NCBI GenBank assembly: GCA_945787555.1
Contig: CALZJG010000155.1
Coordinates: 88,015 to 148,090, forward strand
Direction: 5' to 3'
Origin: an uncultured Chromatiaceae bacterium
Lineage (GTDB): Bacteria > Pseudomonadota > Gammaproteobacteria > DRLM01
Length of the DNA stretch: 60,076 nt
Within the stretch, counting starts at the first letter, position 1. Every line of letters begins with the position of its first letter. The position numbers were made by a program, and so were the translations under genes. Shown here piece after piece: positions 46,792 through 54,645 of this stretch. The notes beneath the pieces were generated by a model, which saw nothing but the letters and a program-made list of their open reading frames with translations, was not told the origin of the DNA and searched no databases.

Positions 46792-47121
46792 TCGGCGCAA
46801 ACTTCACGTGGCGTTATTAGCTGCATATGTTGCATCGCAACCACGTCGGCGCGTCGTGTATCTGACTAGGTCCTGCGCGAGATTAATTCGAATGTCTATA
46901 TATATATGGAATAGAATGCACCGCAAGTCGCGCGCGCAAAATTTAGTTTTCGGTCGGGCGAACTGTTGACGAAGTTATCTTGAGGGGTGTATGGTTTCGG
47001 CATTGAGCTATATGCCCTAGGCGTCACCCAACCATTTTGTGGCTACAAAGAATGGTGGCCAGCGATACTCGGGATAGCTCGGAGGGGGAATCTTTCAATC
47101 CATAAGAGGGTGGAGGGTAAT
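46792..47121. other. Regulatory gap before structural oxidase operon
   Basis: No gene recognised in 330 bases. It contains an alternating TATATATATA run near 46897 and the promoter pair described at 46966-46995. No terminator for the preceding gene and no FNR-type box are visible. Confidence 0.5.
46966..46995 (+). promoter_or_regulatory. Possible sigma-70 promoter of oxidase operon
   Basis: TTGACG (46966-46971) and TATGGT (46990-46995) with 18-base spacing, 127 bases before the start of the first gene. Good -35, moderate -10; leaves a 5' leader of about 120 nt. Confidence 0.4.
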
Positions 47122-47412
47122 ATGGAAAATAAGCTCACGTTTGGGCGTCTCTTTTTTGCGGCTTTAATTCCAGCTTTTACGACCGGCATGGGCAACGGTA
47201 GCGTGTTTGGCGCTGCTGTCATGTGTGCTGTCGGCCGTGGTAGCTACGAGAGCTGGGGTGGATGGTATGGGGAAGCGTACAACCCGGCGACGTTCTCAGG
47301 CTTCGTCGATTGGATGATGCTCGTGTTTGGGCTCGCATTCGCCATCATTTTCGTTGCGGCCATGATCAAACACGGCCAGGTTGAGTCGCAACGCGACAAT
47401 AGTGCGTGGTGA
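47122..47412 (+). CDS. Two-helix membrane protein, unknown, first in oxidase operon
   Basis: 96 residues. GGAGGG lies 9 bases before ATG. Helix 1 (LFFAALIPAFTTGMGNGSVFGAAVMCAVG) is interrupted by a Gly-Asn-Gly-Ser run; helix 2 is WMMLVFGLAFAIIFVAAMI. The joining loop is aromatic and Gly-rich (SYESWGGWYGEAYNPATFSGF), probably periplasmic. No family recognised. Its position directly before the CcoN-like gene suggests a subunit or assembly factor. Confidence 0.7.
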   Translation: MENKLTFGRLFFAALIPAFTTGMGNGSVFGAAVMCAVGRGSYESWGGWYGEAYNPATFSGFVDWMMLVFGLAFAIIFVAAMIKHGQVESQRDNSAW

Positions 47413-47453
47413 TTTTTCGAATCTTTGTGAAAGAGAGATAGAAGGAGACAATC

Positions 47454-47543
47454 ATGGCTGCATTCGCTGCAACCTGCGGCATTTTGTTGGCGTTTTCTAG
47501 CATGTGGTTTTCATGGTACCTGCTAAATAAGATGACCGAGTAG
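47454..47543 (+). CDS. 29-residue single-helix protein
   Basis: Reads MAAFAATCGILLAFSSMWFS then WYLLNKMTE, essentially one membrane helix with a charged tail. AAGGAG lies 9 bases before the ATG, and it sits 41 bases after one gene and 58 bases before the CcoN-like gene, in the same direction. Size and place recall CcoM/CydX-type mini-subunits; no sequence family recognised. Confidence 0.6.
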   Translation: MAAFAATCGILLAFSSMWFSWYLLNKMTE

Positions 47544-47601
47544 AAGGTAGCAGGAAGGTATCGTTTGGGTTGATGTTAGAGCTTATAGGGAGAGAGTAAT
47601 C

Positions 47602-49011
47602 ATGCTATTCAAATTTCTCTTCGCGAAAAACGAAGATATCCCGCCAGGCTCGGCGGCGGTGTTCTTCGGGTTTTCGTCTATTCTTTGGTTTATTATCGGA
47701 ACGGGATTGGGGTCTTTTAACGCCGCCAAGTTGGCGTTTCCTGATTTTGCAACCGGCGTCGAATTGTTCGCCTTCGGTCACATGCGCCAGGTGCACGTGC
47801 TGGCGGTGATCCTGGGGTGGATATCCATGGCATTCGCCATGACAATGATGTACATGACCCCGTCGCTGGGTAACACCAAGCTGTGGTCGGAGAAGCTCGG
47901 TCTGTGGACGGCGTTCAACTGGAACATAGGTCTGAGCCTGGGGCTGATCCTGCTGTGGATGGGCATTACCTCGGGCCGTGAATACTCTGACTTGATCTGG
48001 CCCATCGATCTGGTCGTGGTGTTCGGAGTGCTGGTGCCGCTCGGTATTAATGTGTGGATGACCATCGCTCATCGAAGAACCCAAGGTATCTATATCACCA
48101 ACTGGTTCTTCGGTTCTTGTATCTTCTTCGTCATTATGGTGTTCCTGGTGGGTCAATCCGCCGAGATGTTCAATCTGACCGGCTTGACTGAGGCTTACCT
48201 CACCTTTTGGTTCGCACATAATGTATTAGGGTTGTGGATTACACCGGTTGCTGCCGCAATCGCGTATTACACGATACCCAAGTTGACGGGCAACCCGCTG
48301 TACTCGCATCGCATCGGCCACTTGCACTTCTGGTCGATCATTGCGTTCTACTCAACGCCGGCTGCTCACCACTTGATGTCGACGCCGCTGCCGGAATGGC
48401 TGAAGTCGTTCGCTTCGGTGGAAGGCGTGCTCATCCTCATACCCGCGGTGGCTTTCGTCGCCAACATCCTCCTGACCATGAAAGGTCGCTGGAGCATGTT
48501 CGTGGAGAACATTGAGATCAAGTTCTCCGTGACCGGTGTGTTGCTGGCCATCCCCCTCAATATGCAGGGCGGCTTTCAGCAGACTCGCGCCATCAACTGG
48601 TATATCCATGGCACTGGCTGGATCGTGGCGCATGCTCACCTGGCCTTGTTGGGGATGTCTACCGCACTTGAGATCGCAGCCGTTTACTTTGGTCTGCAGC
48701 AGATGTTGAGAAGGAAGTTGTATTCCCTGGCACTAGCCAACTTCCACTTCTGGTTCTTCATCATCGGCTTCTGCATCTACTGGATCTCGATGACCATTGC
48801 CGGCCTGATTCAAGGTGCCGGTAAGATCTACGAGGTGCCTTACATCGATGTGGTCATTGCGGAGCATCCGTACATGATCGCTCGCTGGGTGGGTGGTTCG
48901 ATGGTGTTCACCGGTAATATGGTTTGGCTCTATAACATGTACATGACGGCCCGCGAAGGTACAGTGGTGCCCAAGGGTCGGTACGCGCATGAGCTGGCAT
49001 ACGAGCGTTAA
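47602..49011 (+). CDS. ccoN: Divergent cbb3-type (C-family) heme-copper reductase subunit I
   Basis: 469 residues, 12 helices, close to CcoN length. Ligands appear complete: His65 (RQVH, low-spin heme), His206 (AHN) and His256-His257 (CuB), His344 and His346 (WIVAHAHL, high-spin and low-spin hemes). Tyr250 lies five residues before the His pair, as the cross-linked Tyr of C-family oxygen reductases, and argues against classical NorB. Compared with remembered CcoN, two usually acidic positions (second Glu of EYxExEWP, Glu of FEGP) appear as Ile and Gln. Likely reduces O2, possibly NO. ATG preceded by AGGGAGAGAG. Confidence 0.88.
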   Translation: MLFKFLFAKNEDIPPGSAAVFFGFSSILWFIIGTGLGSFNAAKLAFPDFATGVELFAFGHMRQVHVLAVILGWISMAFAMTMMYMTPSLGNTKLWSEKLGLWTAFNWNIGLSLGLILLWMGITSGREYSDLIWPIDLVVVFGVLVPLGINVWMTIAHRRTQGIYITNWFFGSCIFFVIMVFLVGQSAEMFNLTGLTEAYLTFWFAHNVLGLWITPVAAAIAYYTIPKLTGNPLYSHRIGHLHFWSIIAFYSTPAAHHLMSTPLPEWLKSFASVEGVLILIPAVAFVANILLTMKGRWSMFVENIEIKFSVTGVLLAIPLNMQGGFQQTRAINWYIHGTGWIVAHAHLALLGMSTALEIAAVYFGLQQMLRRKLYSLALANFHFWFFIIGFCIYWISMTIAGLIQGAGKIYEVPYIDVVIAEHPYMIARWVGGSMVFTGNMVWLYNMYMTAREGTVVPKGRYAHELAYER

Positions 49012-49085
49012 TCGAACGCTTGGTTTGCGGCAAATAATCGAGGCCAAGGCTGTGTGTTGGTAACATTAACCCAGCCGAGATTACC

Positions 49086-49108
49086 CCCCCCGCCGAGGGG
49101 GCGGGGGG
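49086..49108 (+). other. GC-only intercistronic hairpin between ccoN and ccoO
   Basis: CCCCCCGCC (86-94 of the 49000 block), loop GAGGG, then GGCGGGGGG: nine uninterrupted G-C pairs with no T-tract, so not a classical terminator. It is followed by GGGGAGG at 49121-49127 and the ccoO start. Probably an mRNA-stabilising or processing stem that sets the ratio of the two subunits (inference). Confidence 0.6.
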
Positions 49109-49134
49109 TACAGCTAACCAGGGGAGGATATTAC

Positions 49135-50091
49135 GTGGCATTCAGACAATATAAGCTAGGTACTGTCGGTGTCGGGTTGATGCTGGGGTTGTCTATGACG
49201 ATCACCCTCATGCTTCCCAGCTTTGACTTCCGCTCAGCCGAGTCAACATGGGTAGGTTTGGATAAGGCTCTTTCTAACGGACGATTGATCGGCTTTAGTT
49301 ACGAAGATCCGTTGGTGCGAGGGGCTAACAAGCCTATTACCGTCATTTTGAAAGAGGATCCGAAAACGGGGGCGACCATCGATCCTCCGATTCGTGCTTA
49401 TGTATATAAGCCGGGCACGCCGTTTGCCTCACCTATCAACCACCCGGATAACCTCGGTCCGACTGTTAAGAGTCTGGGCGTTGAGCGTGGCAAGATCGAT
49501 CAGGCGGCCAAGGCTAGCGGCGCGGTCTTCACCATCGAGTATGCGGATGTGAACGGCCAGGAATGGGCCTATCCAGTCAATGCGACGGCGGTCAAAGGCT
49601 GGTCGCCTGATGCTGCTTTGGCAACGGCGGGGGACCAAAACAGCCGCTACGTCGGTCGGGGTAAGACGGTCTACATCACTGAAGGTTGTTGGTGGTGTCA
49701 CACTCTGCTGCCGGAGCAAACCCAAGATTGGCAGGTGTTTGGGGCGCCTCCTTACCTGGGTGACTTCAACGGTGAAATGCCGACGGCTTTCGGTTCTGAC
49801 CGTAAGGCGCCAGACATTCTTCACGTCGCATCCAGAAACTCCTCGCGTGAGTGGATGATGATGCATTTCTTCAACCCTCGTTTGGTGCAGCCGAACTCGA
49901 TCATGCCCCGCTTTGATTATTTGTGGGGACGTGTGGACGTCGACGGCAACAAAATCGACTTTAAGAAATGGCGTGCCGAGTACGATGAGTATCGGCGTGG
50001 TCTTCGCTCGCATCCTCCTGAAGTACCCGAGTATGCCCGCGACACGGAGATCCGTGCTTTGATCGACTGGGTTCTTACCAGCCTGAAGTAA
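49135..50091 (+). CDS. ccoO: Enlarged CcoO-like membrane cytochrome c subunit
   Basis: 318 residues with GTG start after GGGGAGG. One N-terminal helix (LGTVGVGLMLGLSMTITLML), then a periplasmic part. The heme motif is at 185-189 in GKTVYITEGCWWCHTLL, and the axial Met257 is in PNSIMPRFDY, both CcoO signatures; CHTLL also recalls NorC. Ordinary CcoO has its CxxCH within about 70-80 residues of the start, so roughly 110 residues (about 50-165, beta-rich, with DPKTGATIDPPIRAYVY) are extra here. It carries electrons to the CcoN-like subunit. Confidence 0.87.
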   Translation: MAFRQYKLGTVGVGLMLGLSMTITLMLPSFDFRSAESTWVGLDKALSNGRLIGFSYEDPLVRGANKPITVILKEDPKTGATIDPPIRAYVYKPGTPFASPINHPDNLGPTVKSLGVERGKIDQAAKASGAVFTIEYADVNGQEWAYPVNATAVKGWSPDAALATAGDQNSRYVGRGKTVYITEGCWWCHTLLPEQTQDWQVFGAPPYLGDFNGEMPTAFGSDRKAPDILHVASRNSSREWMMMHFFNPRLVQPNSIMPRFDYLWGRVDVDGNKIDFKKWRAEYDEYRRGLRSHPPEVPEYARDTEIRALIDWVLTSLK

Positions 50092-50111
50092 CGATGGGGA
50101 GGAGATAAAAG

Positions 50112-50762
50112 ATGGCCTGGAAACTTGATAATCCATTGTATTCAATGGCGGATGAAGAAGAATCTCGCCAGGTGATACAGACCTGGGAGCAAGAAAAGCA
50201 TGGTGGTATGTGGGAAGGTAATAACCGTTTGCCGTTCCCGTTTACTTTTCTGATTGGGTTGATCATTCTGACCTCGTTCTTGGTGACGATGCCGATCTGG
50301 GGCGCTAGACCGACGGCAGAACTGTACGTGCCTTTGGTTGAATTGATGGACGCCCCAGAAGTCCAGCGTATGGCGACCAACGAAGAGAGAATGAAGTACA
50401 TCACCGACCGCGCGATGGAGATCCATGCCAGCGCAGAGGATTCCCGTCTGACCGGTTGGCTGGAGCGTCATCCCATTTCCTGGGTGGATCTGCAAATGGT
50501 CGCGGACCAGTTGCGGGAGATAAAGGCGGCACCTGGCGCTTATCAGTTGAGAGACTATAACGTGGTGGGTGACCAGGTCGTGCTGGCTAACTTTGAAGGT
50601 AGTTATCGCGATGATGGTTTGCGTAACCGGACTCAGCCTTGGTGGGACAAGGGTTACTGGATAGACCTGTTCTATGTCAGCTACTTCGTGCTGACTATGG
50701 TCATCGTCTGCAAGCGTCTGCCCCACTTTTCACGCAAGCCGGATATGTCCAAGGCTGTATAA
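50112..50762 (+). CDS. Third oxidase subunit in CcoP position, no heme motif
   Basis: 216 residues. Two helices (about 42-62 and 184-201) flank a 120-residue hydrophilic, largely helical domain. The N-terminal part (QTWEQEKHGGMWEGNNRLPF then helix and MPIWGARP) resembles the FixP/CcoP N-terminal anchor in layout, but there is no CxxCH and only one Cys (200). It follows ccoO by 20 bases with GGGGAGGAG ahead. It may replace CcoP structurally while electrons come through a separate cytochrome; this is inference. A shorter relative seems to be encoded at 57682-58113. Confidence 0.75.
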   Translation: MAWKLDNPLYSMADEEESRQVIQTWEQEKHGGMWEGNNRLPFPFTFLIGLIILTSFLVTMPIWGARPTAELYVPLVELMDAPEVQRMATNEERMKYITDRAMEIHASAEDSRLTGWLERHPISWVDLQMVADQLREIKAAPGAYQLRDYNVVGDQVVLANFEGSYRDDGLRNRTQPWWDKGYWIDLFYVSYFVLTMVIVCKRLPHFSRKPDMSKAV

Positions 50763-50795
50763 GCATAGTGCTGAGATTTAATCGGAGGGAAAAAC

Positions 50796-50939
50796 ATGAT
50801 TGATGTGGATTACGCTCCAGCAGTGTTCTTTGGGATGATTTGTATCACAATCTTCTTTCCCGCCCTTTACGGGCTGACGCTGGTTGATAAATTCTGGAAA
50901 GAAGATCAATCTCATGCCGGGGAAGATGTATTTAACTGA
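50796..50939 (+). CDS. 47-residue single-helix protein, CcoQ-position
   Basis: Starts MIDVDYAPAVFFG, continues MICITIFFPALYGLTLV as one helix and ends with a charged tail DKFWKEDQSHAGEDVFN. GGAGGG lies 6 bases before ATG. It is the last gene before a strong terminator. Size, topology and place match CcoQ, but the sequence is not clearly CcoQ. Confidence 0.7.
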   Translation: MIDVDYAPAVFFGMICITIFFPALYGLTLVDKFWKEDQSHAGEDVFN

Positions 50940-51362
50940 GTTCCCTATTTAGTACATTGCTAAAAGCCGCTCACTCGTTTGGGCGGCTTTTTTTCTAAAG
51001 CGATGTATTTCTGTGGCGACAGAGCTTAGTTAAGTTGATTGAGATTTGAGAGCCGTATTATGTCGTGGTCAAGCGTCGTTGATGGCGCTGCTGGACCGAG
51101 GGCCTTGGCGCCAAAATTGGGCGGTATATATGGTTAATTTTGATTGTGCGCAGGAAGGTGGATATTGCTCCACGTAGAGGCTTGCGTTGTTTATAGATTG
51201 TGTTAGAGTTAAAAAATATTAGCTTGGGGGAAGCGGTGGTTTCTTGATGTGCTAGGCAACATGTACGTGGCGCATCCGGGGGAATTAAACCACTAGGCTT
51301 GTTAGAGGGCGCATCGCAGGGTGCGGAATTACGTTCAGCCAATTGCTATATGGAGGTATGCC
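50940..51362. other. Gap between oxidase operon and cytochrome c4 unit
   Basis: Contains the terminator at 50962-50994. The remaining 370 bases carry no gene I can support; a weak promoter-like pair (TTGCGT 51182, TAGAGT 51204, 16 bases apart) precedes the next small gene. Confidence 0.45.
50962..50994 (+). terminator. Rho-independent terminator of oxidase operon
   Basis: AAAAGCCGC and GCGGCTTTT form a 9-bp stem around a 12-base loop, followed by further T residues. It lies 23 bases after the last stop of the operon. Confidence 0.85.
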
Positions 51363-51461
51363 GTGTTAGATACAGCCGGTGTTATCACTGTTTATTCGAT
51401 CTGGTTCGCGTTGACTTTTACGTTGGCAGTGATACTGCTTAAGATAAATTCGAAAAAGTAA
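51363..51461 (+). CDS. 32-residue single-helix protein
   Basis: GTG start after TGGAGG (spacing about 6). It reads as a short N-terminus, one helix (ITVYSIWFALTFTLAVILL) and a basic tail KINSKK. It stands upstream of the diheme cytochrome gene and could share its transcript. No family recognised. Confidence 0.5.
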   Translation: MLDTAGVITVYSIWFALTFTLAVILLKINSKK

Positions 51462-51588
51462 CTAGTCACCGTGAGATAGCGTGGTATGTGGGAGGTCGGC
51501 GTCAGCGCTCACGCAAAAGTGGGCGTGTCGGCAGAGGGATCATGGTGCGAAACTCCAAGGGTTCTTAAAGTCGGAGGGGGTCCATAAA

Positions 51589-52362
51589 ATGCGAAACGTA
51601 GTGGGAATAATCTCAGCGGCTGCTTTAGTCATGCTACTACCGGCGTCAGCCTTAGCTTCTAAGGCGTTTTTTCCGCCCGGTGATGGCAATGTTGCCAACG
51701 GTGAAAAGATTTTCAAAGAAGGCAAAGGCGAAGTGCCAGCTTGTACCAGTTGTCATGGTGAAGATGGGACTGGTAACGATGATTTGGCTACGCCGCGTTT
51801 GTCGGGCCAGTTTTTTAGCTTTCTGTTAAAGCAGCTGGAAGATTACGCCTCGGATGCTCGGCAAGACATGACCATGTTTGTCATGAATGCCAACGCCAAG
51901 GGTCTGACGCCCCAAGATCGGCGCGATGTTGCCACCTATTTGGCGGCACGCAAGGTGGATTTCGGGGGGTCAGATATTCCTGCTCTCAAGGAAAATGGTC
52001 AGCCGGTAGGTGAGGTCTGGAAGGGCCGTAAGCTCGTCGAGATTGGCAGCCCCGTTAGAAGTGACGGCTATCCTAGCGATCTAAGCAGCAAGGGCAAAGG
52101 TATACCCGCCTGTAAGTCTTGCCATGGTTATGCCGGTCGCGGTGCGCCGCCGGTCTATCCGATGATCGGTAAGCAACGCTACACCTATCTCGTCAATCAA
52201 TTGAAGAATCTGCGTGAAGGTAAGCGTGCCAATGATCCTATGGGTCAAATGCAGGCCGTAGCACGCAAGCTGTCGGATGAAGATATCCACAATGCGGCAG
52301 CCTATTTGACTAATGCTCATCCGACTACGCCCGGTAACATCCGTACCCCTTACGATCACTGA
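51589..52362 (+). CDS. Diheme cytochrome c4-like protein
   Basis: 257 residues from ATG 51589, preceded by CGGAGGGGG. Signal peptide (ISAAALVMLLPASALA), then two similar c domains: CTSCHGEDG near residue 59 and CKSCHGYAG near residue 174, each followed by Met-rich ligand regions (MFVMNANAKGL; DPMGQMQAVARKLS). This is the cytochrome c4 layout of periplasmic electron donors to cbb3 oxidases in gammaproteobacteria. Given that the adjacent oxidase lacks a heme-bearing CcoP, this protein is a good candidate for the direct donor (inference). Followed by a strong terminator. Confidence 0.9.
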   Translation: MRNVVGIISAAALVMLLPASALASKAFFPPGDGNVANGEKIFKEGKGEVPACTSCHGEDGTGNDDLATPRLSGQFFSFLLKQLEDYASDARQDMTMFVMNANAKGLTPQDRRDVATYLAARKVDFGGSDIPALKENGQPVGEVWKGRKLVEIGSPVRSDGYPSDLSSKGKGIPACKSCHGYAGRGAPPVYPMIGKQRYTYLVNQLKNLREGKRANDPMGQMQAVARKLSDEDIHNAAAYLTNAHPTTPGNIRTPYDH

Positions 52363-52438
52363 TTGTGTTGGAGTACGGCTAATTCCCGGCCGCGCCGAGG
52401 CAACTTGGCGCGGTTGGTAGGAGCCAACAAAATAAATT

Positions 52439-52468
52439 AAGGGTGGGTGGGAACCCACCCTTTTTTTT
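52439..52468 (+). terminator. Rho-independent terminator after cytochrome c4
   Basis: AAGGGTGGGT, loop GGGA, ACCCACCCTT: a 10-bp stem with eight T residues after it. Confidence 0.92.
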
Positions 52469-52522
52469 ACGCTCAAACTATTTGTATTTTTCCCCGCCCT
52501 CAACCAGCTGCGCAGAACACTT

Positions 52523-53125
52523 ATGAGTAAGAATCCACTTAAGTCCGGTGAAAAGGTTCTTTTTGTGATTAGCGGGGTGTTTGCCTTGCTCGGCGTGATC
52601 GCCTATGTCGCGCTAGAAACAATACGGATCAGTTCTGATAAACCGATATTTTCACAGACTACCCATTGGAATTTTTCCGAGGACGGGAAACTCGGCTCGA
52701 AGTTGTATCGAGAGGCAAACTGCAATGCCTGTCACAGGGCAATGAAATCAGGCACCAGTATGGGTTTGTCTCTGGATGGGCTCGGATCGAAGTATTCCGC
52801 TAGCCACATAGAGGCGTTTTTGCGTGATCCTGAGCGCTTCTATAATGGGCCGACTCTGGATCATGGTGATGCGCCTAAAGAAGCGGCTTATGCAGCTAAA
52901 TTGCCTGATGAAAGCATTCGGTTGATCGCAATTTTCCTATCCGAGCTAAAGGCTGACCCAGGCTCCTCGGTCGCCAAAGTCCCGCCACCCGGCCGCTCAG
53001 AGTTCATCGATAGTATGGTGAGAATCTGGGCCCCAGAGGATTGGAAAGAACGCTTTAGCGATTTGCGTGAGCGTCCGCCAGCAGAGAGTACCCCGGCAGA
53101 GAGTGCGGAAGGGAATGCTCGTTAA
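52523..53125 (+). CDS. Membrane-anchored monoheme cytochrome c with long tail
   Basis: 200 residues. N-terminal helix (VLFVISGVFALLGVIAYVAL), heme motif CNACH at about 69-73 in YREANCNACHRAM. The axial sixth ligand is not obvious: Met in GTSMGLSL is close by, and no later MP motif is seen. The C-terminal 50 residues are charged and Pro-rich. Its stop overlaps the next ATG by one base (TAATG), so it is co-translated with the half-CcoN protein. It resembles the cytochrome at 41330 in overall plan. Confidence 0.82.
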   Translation: MSKNPLKSGEKVLFVISGVFALLGVIAYVALETIRISSDKPIFSQTTHWNFSEDGKLGSKLYREANCNACHRAMKSGTSMGLSLDGLGSKYSASHIEAFLRDPERFYNGPTLDHGDAPKEAAYAAKLPDESIRLIAIFLSELKADPGSSVAKVPPPGRSEFIDSMVRIWAPEDWKERFSDLRERPPAESTPAESAEGNAR

Positions 53126-53655
53126 TGGAAAATAACAATGCGTGGGTGCACCCACAAGAGATGGATTACCGACGTTACACATTGTGGTTTATCTATGCTT
53201 GCATCATCTATAGCATCATAGGGTTTTCCTGGGGTGCATTAATGGGTGGCATTGCCGAATTCCGCTATTTTGTCGATCATCGCATGCACGGCGATCTCAT
53301 CGTGCGCGCGCATACCCACGTCAATCTGCTTGGGTGGGTCGAAATGGCCATATTTGCTGCGGTATACTATGTCGTTCCTCGGTTGGTAAATCGCCCTATC
53401 TACAGTTTGAAGCTGGTCAAAGTGCATTTTTGGATACATAACTTAGGGTTAATAGGCATGGTAGTGTTCTTTACCGTGGGCGGCGTCCTGGGCGGTCTGG
53501 CTAGTCAGCATTCTGATCCGGCCGATGTCGAACTGATTGTGCGCCCCATATTGGCGACCATGGGCATATTCGGTACCTTGGTACTGTTGGCGAATTTTAT
53601 CTGGGCTTACAATTTATTTAGAACCTGTTCGGGGTGGGAAAAGCGTTATGCCTAA
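53125..53655 (+). CDS. Stand-alone C-terminal CcoN-like module (four helices), copy A
   Basis: 176 residues, about four helices. RAHTHVNLLGWVEMAIFAAVYY with His63/His65 and then NRPIYSLKLVKVHFW with His101 match the last third of CcoN (full-length copy here: His344/His346 and His382; spacing His65 to His101 and His346 to His382 are both 36). The CuB and Tyr half is missing, so it cannot be a complete reductase. It may bind heme b, mediate electron transfer, or be a subunit. Overlaps neighbours at both ends. Confidence 0.8.
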   Translation: MENNNAWVHPQEMDYRRYTLWFIYACIIYSIIGFSWGALMGGIAEFRYFVDHRMHGDLIVRAHTHVNLLGWVEMAIFAAVYYVVPRLVNRPIYSLKLVKVHFWIHNLGLIGMVVFFTVGGVLGGLASQHSDPADVELIVRPILATMGIFGTLVLLANFIWAYNLFRTCSGWEKRYA

Positions 53656-54160
53656 ACTGATGCTGAAAGTTCTGGGCCTTGTCGCGCTCGCGTCGTGGCT
53701 GTCCGGCTGTATGGATACGTTCAGCAGCTCGGCGCTGAAGGTCGGTTCTAAGGCGCCCGTGATTAAGACCAAGACCTTGGCGGATGTGGGTGGGGATTTC
53801 AGCCGTATTACCAGCTATCGCTATCCTGACGAGCGGATGTATCAATACTCCCTCGATGAAGCGCTCCTGAGTGGTAAGCCGATTCTGATGGAATTCGCCA
53901 CGCCGGGGCATTGCACGGTGTGTGACGTGCAATTGCAAACCTTGAAAGGCATGTTGGCCAAATACGGGTCCGATATGATTTTCTTGCATATGGACCAATA
54001 CCAGAATCCCGGTGCGTTTAAGGCATTTCGGGTTCAAGGTGATCCTTGGACCTTCTTGATCGACCGAAATGGCGTGGTGAAATTTAAACGACCGGGCCGG
54101 ATTTTATATAACGAAATTGATGGCGCCATCGCAAGGGTGCTTGAAAACGGTCTAGGCTAA
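53648..54160 (+). CDS. Thioredoxin-like lipoprotein
   Basis: 170 residues from ATG 53648. Lipobox LSGC at residue 20, so it is probably anchored to a membrane on the periplasmic side. Thioredoxin fold with redox motif CTVC in FATPGHCTVCDVQL and the cis-Pro loop in GDPWTFLID. The pattern is TlpA-like rather than SCO (which has CxxxC). A role in apocytochrome or copper-site thiol reduction near the oxidase is likely. The gene overlaps the half-CcoN gene by eight bases. Confidence 0.85.
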   Translation: MPKLMLKVLGLVALASWLSGCMDTFSSSALKVGSKAPVIKTKTLADVGGDFSRITSYRYPDERMYQYSLDEALLSGKPILMEFATPGHCTVCDVQLQTLKGMLAKYGSDMIFLHMDQYQNPGAFKAFRVQGDPWTFLIDRNGVVKFKRPGRILYNEIDGAIARVLENGLG

Positions 54161-54161
54161 T

Positions 54162-54620
54162 ATGGCGAGTGCGGTCAGTCGTTTTGAATTCAAGCAGGAT
54201 CGTAAGGGAATGGCGTGGGATTTGCTCCTCTACGTGCCTACTGTAATCGCGCTGTTTGCGATAGGCGCTAAATTGTGGTTTGGCGCGAATCAGTCATGGT
54301 CTTATCTGCTGGTTTTTCTGGGAAGCTTCTTCTGCTTGGTCGGCGCAAATCGTATCCTCAAGACGCGATTGCTGGCGCTGCCCTCAGCACCGGTGGCGAT
54401 CGAGCTTGGTAAAGGCCATGTGCGTCTTGAGTTGCGTAACGGATCGGCCGTCGATCTTGTGAAAAATGTGCGCTTTTTTTCCGAGATCGGAGGTAAGACC
54501 TTTGCCTTAACCGGGATGGATTTAGGCGGGCAGAAACGGCAATTCGTTTTCCATTCTGGGCAGTTTCAGGGTGTCAGTGACTATAAGGACGCCAAGTCTT
54601 ACCTGGAAGTATATCGCTAA
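54162..54620 (+). CDS. Two-helix membrane protein with C-terminal beta domain, unknown
   Basis: 152 residues. Two helices (LLLYVPTVIALFAIGAKLW; YLLVFLGSFFCLVGANRI) followed by a beta-rich cytoplasmic domain (GKGHVRLELRNGSAVDL, FSEIGGKTFALTGMDLGG) that recalls small PH-like domains. No family recognised with confidence. It starts one base after the thioredoxin-like stop and ends the four-gene unit. Confidence 0.65.
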   Translation: MASAVSRFEFKQDRKGMAWDLLLYVPTVIALFAIGAKLWFGANQSWSYLLVFLGSFFCLVGANRILKTRLLALPSAPVAIELGKGHVRLELRNGSAVDLVKNVRFFSEIGGKTFALTGMDLGGQKRQFVFHSGQFQGVSDYKDAKSYLEVYR

Positions 54621-54645
54621 GCCTTGAGCATTGTGGTTGGCGAAA

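Noticed and set aside
47602-50091. Classical cNOR (NorBC) identity for the reductase
   Set aside because: Tyr250 five residues before the His pair, and the overall HxH and EGCWWCH patterns, fit the C-family; NorB lacks this Tyr. NO reduction as a side or main activity is not excluded.
51424-51440. TGGCAG-TGATA-CTGCT as a sigma-54 promoter before the cytochrome c4 gene
   Set aside because: It lies inside the 32-codon gene, 150 bases from the next start, and the -12 element is poor.
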